Below are positions 1-5,422 of a DNA stretch of 7,518 bases, in pieces (the stretch's first letter is position 1; each line of letters starts with the position of its first letter). The DNA lies in NCBI GenBank assembly GCA_946610835.1, contig CAMOCU010000041.1, forward strand, positions 1 through 7,518, written 5' to 3'. The notes under the pieces were generated by a model that saw nothing but the letters and a program-made list of their open reading frames with translations, was not told the DNA's origin and made no database searches. The DNA is from an uncultured Clostridia bacterium. Its GTDB lineage: Bacteria > Bacillota > Clostridia > Oscillospirales > Acutalibacteraceae. A program made the translations under genes and the position numbers.

Positions 1-521
1 GGGGTGGGCACACTGTACTGCCGCGCAGCGGCAACGCCGGGGATACGCCGGATCGCGTCGGAATGTCCCTGGCTGACGCCCCTGCCCCAGAACGTATAAT
101 CCTGTCCATCCGGCAGAATCGCACTCGCATACAGCCGCGCCAAAGAAAACATACCGGGATCCCAGCCGGCGGAGATCAGCGCGATATGGCCGGTGCTTCC
201 GGCCGCTTCGTCGACTGCGGCAAAATGCGCGGGAATGTTGGCGTGTGTGTCGAAGCTGTCCACAACATTAAATGTCTTCGCCAGTGCCGGCGTCAGCTTC
301 GGCAGATCGGTTGCACTGCCGCCGCAGATAATCAGCACATCCACATCGTCCTTGTGCGCAGCAATATCCGCCGCGGCGAATACCGGCACACCGGTTCTGG
401 TCTGCACACTTTCAGGTGGGCGGCGGGTGAATACGCCGGTCAGTTCCACATCGGGATTCTGCCGGACGGCGGCCTCTACGCCGCGGCCAAGGTTGCCATA
501 GCCGTAAATTGCGATTTTCAT
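1..521 (-). CDS. ddh: meso-diaminopimelate D-dehydrogenase, N-terminal 173 residues (partial, runs off left edge)
   Basis: The enzyme reversibly and reductively aminates L-2-amino-6-oxopimelate (tetrahydrodipicolinate) to meso-diaminopimelate with NADPH and ammonia. This is the one-step branch of lysine and peptidoglycan precursor synthesis, in the cytoplasm. The visible part starts with a Rossmann dinucleotide motif, GYGNLGRG at residues 7-14, followed by TRR at 32-34, where the family binds the NADP 2'-phosphate. Family signatures follow: DSFDTH (88-93), GWDPGMF (119-125) and FWGRGVSQGHSDAIRRI (144-160), which closely match Corynebacterium Ddh as I remember it. About half of the usual 320-330 residues is present; the C-terminal half lies beyond position 1. 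The ATG at 519-521 is preceded by GGAGG (529-533) at good spacing. It begins 40 bp after the carB stop with no terminator between, so co-transcription with carAB is likely. I am confident of the family; the gene symbol follows common usage. Confidence 0.93.
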   Translation of the reverse strand, partial: MKIAIYGYGNLGRGVEAAVRQNPDVELTGVFTRRPPESVQTRTGVPVFAAADIAAHKDDVDVLIICGGSATDLPKLTPALAKTFNVVDSFDTHANIPAHFAAVDEAAGSTGHIALISAGWDPGMFSLARLYASAILPDGQDYTFWGRGVSQGHSDAIRRIPGVAAARQYSVPT

Positions 522-561
522 ACTCTATCCTCCATAAAACAATTTTCTTGATTGATTCTGA

Positions 562-3500
562 TTATTCCGCATCGACGGTTGTAACCGTGATGGTCAGTTC
601 TTCCAGCACGTCCAGCAGCTCGCGCACGGTATCGAGCGAGGTGAACATGGTAATGCCGTTTTCCACAGCGCATCGACGGATCGCCGCGCCGTCCTCGTAA
701 TGCACGCCGGAAAGGATCGCACGGGTATTGATGACATAACTGACATATCCCGCCCGGATCGCTTCGAGAATCTCGGTACTGCCCTCGCTGAGCTTGTGCA
801 ACATACGCGTGCGCACGCCGTGTTCGCGCAGATGCTCCGCCGTAACAGTCGTTGCTTCGATGTTGAACCCCATCTCATAAAACCGGCGCACCAGCGGCAG
901 CGCCTCGTCCTTGTCCTCGTCGGCAAGCGTAACGATCACGGTGCCGTAATTCGGCAGCTTCAACCCCGAAGCAATCAGCGCCTTATAGATTGCCCGGTGC
1001 CGCTTGACGTCGTATCCGATCGCTTCGCCGGTGGATTTCATCTCCGGCGACAGATAGGCGTCCATGCCGCGCAGTTTGGAGAAGGAGAAGGCCGGCGCTT
1101 TGACATACCAGCGTTTTTTCTCGTCCGGATACAGGCGGAAAATCCCCTGCTCTTTCAGACTTTGGCCGAGGATGGCCAGCGTGGCGATATCCGCGAGCGA
1201 ATAGCCCGTGGATTTGGACAGAAAAGGAACTGTCCGCGACGAACGTGGATTGACTTCGATGATATAGACGTTCTCCTGCTCATCCACGATGAACTGGATG
1301 TTATACAGACCGACAATGCCGATGCCCAAACCCAGCTTTTTGGCGTATTGCAGGATCGTGCCCTTGACTTTATCCGACACGGAAAACGTGGGGTATACGC
1401 TGATCGAATCGCCGGAATGTACGCCCGTGCGTTCCACCAGCTCCATGATGCCCGGAACAAACACATCCTGTCCGTCGCATACCGCATCCACTTCCAGTTC
1501 CTTGCCGCGGATGTATTTGTCCACCAGGACGGGTTTGTCTTCGTCGATTTCCACAGCCGTTTTCAGATAATGCCGCAAATCTTTTTCCTTGGCCACGATC
1601 TGCATGGCGCGGCCGCCGAGCACGAAACTCGGGCGCACAAGCACAGGATAGCCGATCTGCGCAGCGGCACGGATGCCGTCCTCGATGTTGGTCACGGCGC
1701 AGCCTTTGGGCTGCGGAATGTCCAGCTCCAGCAGCAGCTTTTCAAACGCGTCGCGATTTTCGGCCTTTTCGATCGCGTCGCAGTCGGTACCGATGATCTT
1801 TGCGCCGTACTCCATCAGCGGCTGCGCAAGATTGATCGCCGTCTGCCCGCCGAGCGATGCAATCACGCCGTCCGGCTGCTCAAGCGTGATAATATTCATC
1901 ACGTCCTCCACGCACAGCGGCTCGAAATACAGTTTATCCGACGTGGTATAGTCGGTGGAAACCGTTTCCGGATTGTTGTTGATGATGATCGCCTCGTACC
2001 CCGCATTGCGGATCGTCTGCACCGCGTGAACGGTGGAATAATCGAATTCCACGCCCTGTCCGATGCGGATCGGCCCGGAACCGAGAACGATGATTTTCTT
2101 TTTGTCCGAAACGACCGATTCATTCTCCTGCTCGTATGTGGAATAAAAATACGGCACATAGCTTTCAAATTCAGACGCGCAGGTATCAATCATTTTGTAC
2201 ACCGGGAACAGATGCAGCTTTTCGCGCAGGCGGAAAATCTCCAGTGCGGACTGCCCCCACAGCACGCCGATCTCCCGGTCGGAAAAGCCCATGCGTTTGG
2301 CGTTGTACAGCACATCCGCATTGCCCGGATGCGCGCGCAGCGTTTCCTCCATGGCAACAATGTTGCGGAATTTGCGCAGGAACAGCGGGTCGATTTGTGT
2401 GCGCGCAGCCAGCGTTTCCACCGTCTCGCCCCGGCGAAGCAACTCCGCCATGGCGAAGATCCGGTCATCCGTACCCACTGCGATGTAATCGAGCAGATCC
2501 GCCGTGTCTGCGCCGTCAAACTTGTGCATATGCAGATGGAACACGCCGATTTCCAAAGAGCGGACTGCCTTGAGCAGACTTTCTTCCATCGTGCGTCCCA
2601 CGCTCATCACTTCGCCCGTCGCCTTCATCTGGGTGCCGAGCCGGTTGTTTGCGTCGGCAAATTTATCAAAGGGAAAGCGCGGCATTTTGGTGACCACATA
2701 ATCGAGTGTCGGCTCAAACGATGCGAGCGTATTGGCCAGCGAGATCTCGTCGAGCCGCAGCCCCACGCCGATTTTGGCGGAAACGCGGGCAATCGGATAC
2801 CCGCTTGCCTTGGACGCGAGCGCGGAGGAGCGCGACACGCGGGGATTGACTTCGATCAAATAGTATCGGAAGGAATTCGGATCGAGCGCAAACTGTACGT
2901 TGCATCCGCCCTCAATCTGCAGCGCACGAATAATTTTCAGCGCGCTGTCCCGCAGCATATGGTACTCCTTATTGGTCAGCGTCTGGGACGGGCAGACAAC
3001 GATCGAGTCGCCCGTGTGAATCCCGACCGGGTCGATGTTTTCCATATTACAAACGGTGATCGCCGTGTCGTTGGCGTCGCGCATGACTTCATATTCAATT
3101 TCCTTGAATCCTTTGATGCTCTTTTCGATCAGCACCTGATGCACAGGCGAGAGCGCGAGCGCATTTTTCAGAATCTCAAGAAACTCTTCCTCGTTATCCG
3201 CAAATCCGCCGCCCGTACCGCCGAGCGTAAATGCAGGGCGCAGCACCACGGGATAGCCGATCTGCGCCGCAGCGTCCAAACCTTCCTGCATTGTGGACGC
3301 GATCTGAGACGGCAGCACAGGCTCGCCCAACTGTTCGCAAAGCTCCTTGAACAGTTCGCGATCCTCCGCGCGGGCAATACTTTCGCTGCGCGTCCCCAAA
3401 AGCTCCACGGCACATTCACGCAGCACGCCTTTTCGTTCGAGCTGAATCGCAAGATTTAATCCTGTCTGGCCGCCGATACCCGGCAGAATCGCATCGGGAC

Positions 3501-3744
3501 GTTCCTTGCGGATGATCTTGGAGATGTATTCCAGCGTCAGCGGTTCCATATAAATTTTGTCCGCGATTGCAGGGTCTGTCATGATGGTCGCCGGGTTGGA
3601 ATTGCAAAGGATCACCTCGTAACCCTCTTCCTTAAGCGCAAGACAAGCCTGCGTCCCGGCGTAATCGAACTCCGCCGCCTGACCGATCACAATGGGGCCG
3701 GAACCGATCACAAGTATTTTCTGAATATCTGTACGTTTAGGCAT
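562..3744 (-). CDS. carB: carbamoyl phosphate synthase large subunit, 1060 aa
   Basis: CarB makes carbamoyl phosphate from bicarbonate, two ATP and the ammonia channelled from CarA, feeding arginine and pyrimidine synthesis. Two homologous synthetase halves are visible. The first starts GSGPIVIGQAAEFDYAG (14-30), with glycine-rich GGTGGG (175-180) and the metal/ATP-binding EVNPRVSRSSALASK (298-312). The second starts GSGPIRIGQGVEFDYS (555-570), with GGRAM (710-714) and EVNPRSSRT (830-838). A linker/oligomerisation region lies at about 400-550, and an MGS-like allosteric domain at about 935-1060 (HKLSEGSTEI at 983-992, VINT at 1004-1007). Length is typical. I chose the ATG at 3742-3744 (MPKRTD) because the family starts there and GGAGGAGGG lies at 3753-3761, inside the end of carA; an in-frame ATG 13 codons upstream falls within carA and lacks family similarity. 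The start overlaps the carA stop by 8 bp, suggesting translational coupling. Of the E. coli ornithine-site residues, E771, D779 and E901 have counterparts, but the C-terminal Tyr and Thr appear as Phe and Ser. Confidence 0.98.
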   Translation of the reverse strand: MPKRTDIQKILVIGSGPIVIGQAAEFDYAGTQACLALKEEGYEVILCNSNPATIMTDPAIADKIYMEPLTLEYISKIIRKERPDAILPGIGGQTGLNLAIQLERKGVLRECAVELLGTRSESIARAEDRELFKELCEQLGEPVLPSQIASTMQEGLDAAAQIGYPVVLRPAFTLGGTGGGFADNEEEFLEILKNALALSPVHQVLIEKSIKGFKEIEYEVMRDANDTAITVCNMENIDPVGIHTGDSIVVCPSQTLTNKEYHMLRDSALKIIRALQIEGGCNVQFALDPNSFRYYLIEVNPRVSRSSALASKASGYPIARVSAKIGVGLRLDEISLANTLASFEPTLDYVVTKMPRFPFDKFADANNRLGTQMKATGEVMSVGRTMEESLLKAVRSLEIGVFHLHMHKFDGADTADLLDYIAVGTDDRIFAMAELLRRGETVETLAARTQIDPLFLRKFRNIVAMEETLRAHPGNADVLYNAKRMGFSDREIGVLWGQSALEIFRLREKLHLFPVYKMIDTCASEFESYVPYFYSTYEQENESVVSDKKKIIVLGSGPIRIGQGVEFDYSTVHAVQTIRNAGYEAIIINNNPETVSTDYTTSDKLYFEPLCVEDVMNIITLEQPDGVIASLGGQTAINLAQPLMEYGAKIIGTDCDAIEKAENRDAFEKLLLELDIPQPKGCAVTNIEDGIRAAAQIGYPVLVRPSFVLGGRAMQIVAKEKDLRHYLKTAVEIDEDKPVLVDKYIRGKELEVDAVCDGQDVFVPGIMELVERTGVHSGDSISVYPTFSVSDKVKGTILQYAKKLGLGIGIVGLYNIQFIVDEQENVYIIEVNPRSSRTVPFLSKSTGYSLADIATLAILGQSLKEQGIFRLYPDEKKRWYVKAPAFSFSKLRGMDAYLSPEMKSTGEAIGYDVKRHRAIYKALIASGLKLPNYGTVIVTLADEDKDEALPLVRRFYEMGFNIEATTVTAEHLREHGVRTRMLHKLSEGSTEILEAIRAGYVSYVINTRAILSGVHYEDGAAIRRCAVENGITMFTSLDTVRELLDVLEELTITVTTVDAE

Positions 3745-4834
3745 GGCAGCGTCCCTCCTCCATGAGCGCGATAAACCGGTCAAACAGATAACCGCTGTCC
3801 TGCGGACCGGGCGCGCTTTCCGGGTGGTACTGCACGCCGAACGCTTTGTCGCGTGCGCAGGCGACGCCTTCCACCGTGCCGTCGAGCAGATTGATATGCG
3901 TAACAGTCAAAGGCGTTTGGGCAAGCGACTCCCGATCCACCGCGTAAGAATGGTTTTGCGACGTGATCTCCACCTTATCCGTAGCAAGATCCTTGACCGG
4001 ATGATTGCCGCCTCTGTGGCCGAACTTCAGCTTATATGTTCTGCCGCCATACGCGAGCGAAAGCATCTGGTGCCCCAGACAAATGCCGAAAATCGGATAC
4101 TTGCCCAGCAGCGCGCGAATCGCCGCAATTGTTTCGGGCACATCCTGCGGATCGCCCGGGCCGTTGGACAAAAATACGCCGTCCGGCCGCAGCGCTTCGA
4201 TCTGCGCGGCAGGCGTGTTCCATGGCACCACCGTAACTTTGCAGCGGCGCGCGTTGAGCGAACGGACAATATTCTGCTTCATGCCGCAATCGACAGCCGC
4301 TACATGATACAGCGCATCCGGCACATCGTACACTGTAACGCTCTTGCGGCTGACGCGGGAGACTGCGTCGCGCGGCAGCGGTGTGCCGCGCAGCGTCTGC
4401 AGCGCCGTTTCCGCCGGCGTATCGGCGTTGGTCAACAATCCCCTGCACGCACCAAAAGCGCGGATGTGCCGCGTCAGGCTGCGTGTGTCCACGCCGCTGA
4501 GCCCCGCAATGCCGTACTGCGTCATGACTTCAGACAGCGTTCGGGTGGAGCGGAAATTGGACGGTTCGTCGTTGTATTCGCGCACGATGAGCGCACCGAT
4601 GGTAGGCGTTTCGGTTTCGTAATCCGCATCTGCCATGCCGTAATTTCCGATCAGCGGATACGTCATCACGACGCCCTGATCTGTGTAAGACGGGTCGGAT
4701 AGAATCTCCTGATAACCCGCCATGGATGTGTTGAACACGATCTCCAGCAGCCGCTCGCCTTGCGCGCCGAATGCGTCGCCCGTATAGACCGTGCCGTCCT
4801 CCAAAACAAGTTTTCTGGTTTTTGTATCGGGCAT
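3737..4834 (-). CDS. carA: carbamoyl phosphate synthase small (glutaminase) subunit, 365 aa
   Basis: CarA hydrolyses glutamine and delivers ammonia through a tunnel to CarB. The N-terminal small-subunit domain (about 1-170) opens with LEDGTVYTGDAFGAQG (11-26) and carries the conserved NTSMAGYQEILSDPSY (35-50). The C-terminal class I glutamine amidotransferase domain (about 175-355) shows SNGPGDPQD (223-231), the nucleophile motif GICLGHQM with Cys252, NHPV (277-280), QNHSYAVD (293-300), and the catalytic His337 and Glu339 in QYHPESAPGP. The catalytic triad is therefore intact and the length is near the family norm of 355-385. The ATG at 4832-4834 is supported by GGGAGG at 4842-4847 with 7-nt spacing and by the family start. 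The same frame stays open upstream to 5110 but that stretch has no CarA similarity. The carB ribosome site is encoded by the last codons of this gene. It is first gene of the carA-carB-ddh unit, preceded by a long regulatory leader. Confidence 0.97.
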   Translation of the reverse strand: MPDTKTRKLVLEDGTVYTGDAFGAQGERLLEIVFNTSMAGYQEILSDPSYTDQGVVMTYPLIGNYGMADADYETETPTIGALIVREYNDEPSNFRSTRTLSEVMTQYGIAGLSGVDTRSLTRHIRAFGACRGLLTNADTPAETALQTLRGTPLPRDAVSRVSRKSVTVYDVPDALYHVAAVDCGMKQNIVRSLNARRCKVTVVPWNTPAAQIEALRPDGVFLSNGPGDPQDVPETIAAIRALLGKYPIFGICLGHQMLSLAYGGRTYKLKFGHRGGNHPVKDLATDKVEITSQNHSYAVDRESLAQTPLTVTHINLLDGTVEGVACARDKAFGVQYHPESAPGPQDSGYLFDRFIALMEEGRCHA

Positions 4835-4875
4835 TTCATTGCCTCCCGTTTCTCCCCTGCCGATCCGTGAACGCG

Positions 4876-4970
4876 CGGCCGCCGCAGATTCGGAAAGCAG
4901 AGGAATCTCTTTGCAAATGGTTGCGCAAACATGCCGTATGCGCGCCTGTCGTGTTCGAGCGCGGCGGCCG
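4876..4970. repeat. GC-only inverted repeat, 10-bp arms, in the carA leader
   Basis: On the plus strand CGGCCGCCGC at 4876-4885 is the exact reverse complement of GCGGCGGCCG at 4961-4970, separated by 75 bp. In the carA leader RNA it could form a stable stem ending about 30 nt before the ribosome site. No U-tract follows, so it is not a terminator. GC-rich sequence makes a chance match possible. Confidence 0.45.
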
Positions 4971-5084
4971 TCTCCGGCAGAATGCGCTGCATCTTTCAGA
5001 TTTGTTGCATTCTTATGCATTTTCAAACCATAGGCACCGGATCCGTTTCGTACTGCAAAACACACAATTGCGCAAACCTGCAAA
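4910..5084. repeat. imperfect inverted repeat built on TTTGCA and GCGCAA
   Basis: TTTGCAAATGGTTGCGCAA on the plus strand (4910-4928) and TTGCGCAAACCTGCAAA (5068-5084) are inverted copies that differ only by a 2-3 nt insertion and one extra T. Each also contains the self-complementary core TTGCGCAA. They could pair over about 16 positions in the carA leader, enclosing one arm of the GC-only repeat. Function unknown. Confidence 0.45.
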
Positions 5085-5167
5085 CGATTCGCACAGCGAT
5101 CAATGCGCATCGGAGGTCTGTCTTCCTGTCCGCCGCTTGCCGCTCTTTCGTGCAGTCTTCCGGCCTC

Positions 5168-5185
5168 TATGAATATTTATGCATA
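5168..5185 (-). promoter_or_regulatory. ARG box (ArgR/AhrC operator) at the carA P2 promoter
   Basis: The plus-strand 18-mer TATGAATATTTATGCATA matches the ARG box consensus TNTGAATWWWWATTCANW at 17 of 18 positions; the only mismatch is a G in the right half-site. It lies about +6 to +23 relative to the predicted P2 start, where bound repressor would block initiation or early elongation. Regulation of carAB by arginine through ArgR/AhrC is well established in E. coli and Bacillus relatives, so the position makes biological sense. I see no equally good second box at the usual 2-3 bp spacing. Binding is inferred. Confidence 0.7.
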
Positions 5186-5197
5186 AGATTGTATATT

Positions 5198-5226
5198 ATC
5201 ATAGCATATTGCTTTTGTTTTTGCAA
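5198..5226 (-). promoter_or_regulatory. promoter P2 of carAB (-35 TTGCAA, 17 bp, extended -10 TATGAT)
   Basis: On the minus strand TTGCAA (5221-5226) and TATGAT (5198-5203) are separated by exactly 17 bp, and TGC precedes the -10 hexamer, giving an extended -10 element. The sequence is the most AT-rich in the window and faces carA. The start site should fall near 5190-5191, immediately before the ARG box. Confidence 0.72.
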
Positions 5227-5303
5227 TATCCGGGCAGAAAAATATTCACTTTTTTCTGCAAAAAAAGCAACGGAATCCCCGGGGCCGCGCCCAAAGACTC
5301 CAT
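5199..5303 (-). CDS. possible 34-residue leader peptide crossing the attenuator
   Basis: From the ATG at 5301-5303 an open frame of 34 codons runs through the hairpin and T-tract and stops (TGA, 5199-5201) inside the P2 -10 box. AGGA (5310-5313) lies 6 nt upstream of the ATG. The peptide begins MESLGAAPGIPLLFLQKK and is rich in Lys and Asn further on; it has no recognisable similarity. The start codon is within the 5' arm of the hairpin, so ribosomes initiating here would hinder its folding, as in leader-peptide attenuation. Against it: the predicted P1 start site is only about 10 nt upstream, leaving little room for a ribosome, and a 34-codon frame can occur by chance. Confidence 0.25.
   Translation of the reverse strand: MESLGAAPGIPLLFLQKKVNIFLPGYCKNKSNML
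5206..5229. promoter_or_regulatory. perfect inverted repeat overlapping the P2 -35 region (operator candidate)
   Basis: ATATTGC (5206-5212) and GCAATAT (5223-5229) are perfect 7-bp inverted arms with a 10-bp A/T-rich spacer, a 17-bp centre-to-centre geometry expected of a dimeric DNA-binding protein spanning nearly two helical turns. The repeat covers the -35 hexamer and most of the P2 spacer, so occupancy would block RNA polymerase. I do not recognise the cognate regulator. Confidence 0.45.
5234..5259. repeat. perfect AT-rich inverted repeat upstream of P2 (9-bp arms, 8-nt loop)
   Basis: GCAGAAAAA (5234-5242) and TTTTTCTGC (5251-5259) are exact inverted repeats around TATTCACT. It sits directly between the T-tract of the attenuator and the P2 -35 box. 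It could be a second operator, an UP-like A-tract region, or an RNA hairpin in read-through transcripts from P1. No role is shown by the sequence itself. Confidence 0.4.
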
Positions 5304-5306
5304 TGC
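5260..5306 (-). terminator. strong intrinsic terminator or attenuator between P1 and P2
   Basis: On the minus-strand transcript a 17-nt arm (5290-5306) pairs throughout with a 17-nt arm (5267-5283), including five G-U pairs, around a 6-nt loop, and is followed at once by seven U's (5260-5266). This is the classic Rho-independent form. It lies only about 7 nt below the predicted P1 start, so P1 transcripts would end after about 54 nt unless the hairpin is prevented. It could alternatively serve as a second, back-up terminator for the upstream pntB gene. Confidence 0.75.
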
Positions 5307-5320
5307 CTTTCCTGTGCAAC

Positions 5321-5350
5321 AGTATACGCCCAAACCGTGCAGCTTGTCAA
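5321..5350 (-). promoter_or_regulatory. promoter P1 upstream of carAB (-35 TTGACA, 18 bp, -10 TATACT)
   Basis: A perfect consensus -35 hexamer TTGACA (5345-5350) and a 5/6 match -10 TATACT (5321-5326) are separated by 18 bp on the minus strand, with an A-rich stretch just upstream of the -35. The start should be near 5313-5315. It lies between two terminators, so it must drive either a very short RNA or, through antitermination, the car operon. Confidence 0.65.
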
Positions 5351-5360
5351 CACTTTTTTC

Positions 5361-5403
5361 ACAAAAGGAATGCGCGGGAGCTGCCTTCGCAAATCTCCCG
5401 CGC
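5361..5403 (-). terminator. intrinsic terminator of the pntB-like gene
   Basis: Twenty nt after the pntB stop, GCGCGGGAG and CTCCCGCGC (5372-5380 and 5395-5403 on the plus strand) form a perfect 9-bp GC-rich stem with a 14-nt loop. On the minus strand it is followed by ATTCCTTTTGT, a short interrupted T-tract, so termination may be incomplete. The flanks CTTTTTCA and TGAAAAAAG nearly extend the symmetry. Confidence 0.65.
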
Positions 5404-5422
5404 TTGAAAAAGTAGTTCAGAA

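Larger units (their letters stand above)
4835..5190 (-). other. untranslated leader of carA (about 355 nt) with potential alternative stems
   Basis: This is the stretch between the predicted P2 start site (about 5190) and the carA start. I see no convincing gene, PyrR-binding loop or T-box motif in it. It ends with the carA ribosome site GGGAGG (4842-4847). Two complementary pairs stand out on the transcript. Stem A pairs 5068-5084 with 4910-4930 (6+2+2+6 pairs, with bulges of 3 nt and 1 nt). Stem B pairs 4961-4970 with 4876-4885 (10 perfect pairs, all G-C). Their arms are interleaved (A, B, A', B'), so they would form a pseudoknot or exclude one another. The frame of carA remains open back to 5110 without a proper ribosome site or family similarity. 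Leader status depends on the promoter prediction; a regulatory role is inference. Confidence 0.5.

Noticed and set aside
63..551. Plus-strand frame of 162 codons over ddh.
   Set aside because: It is a shadow of ddh, whose Rossmann, GWDPGMF and SQGHSD motifs are unambiguous on the minus strand.
700..3459. A 919-codon open frame on the plus strand opposite carB.
   Set aside because: carB is certain by motifs throughout. Long antisense frames are common opposite GC-rich genes with biased third positions. The translation is rich in His, Arg and Gln with no recognisable domain, and no promoter or ribosome site was seen.
3745..3783. Upstream ATG giving carB 13 extra residues.
   Set aside because: It lies well inside carA, lacks family similarity, and would ignore the strong GGAGGAGGG site that serves the MPKRTD start.
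4835..5110. N-terminal extension of carA by 92 in-frame codons.
   Set aside because: The internal ATG at 4834 has a well-placed GGGAGG and matches the family start. The extension has no CarA similarity and no good ribosome site, and it coincides with the regulatory leader.
5112..5117. ACCTCC in the carA leader as an anti-Shine-Dalgarno element for GGGAGG at 4842-4847.
   Set aside because: Only five pairs are possible over more than 260 nt with no supporting flanks, so chance is the better explanation.
5232..5249. A second ARG box around the ATTCA half-site upstream of P2.
   Set aside because: Only one half-site fits and several consensus positions fail. It is also too far from the good box to form the usual pair.
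4931..5407. 158-codon plus-strand frame across the carA leader and promoters.
   Set aside because: The composition looks random, it covers both promoters, the terminator and the ARG box, and no ribosome site or similarity was recognised.
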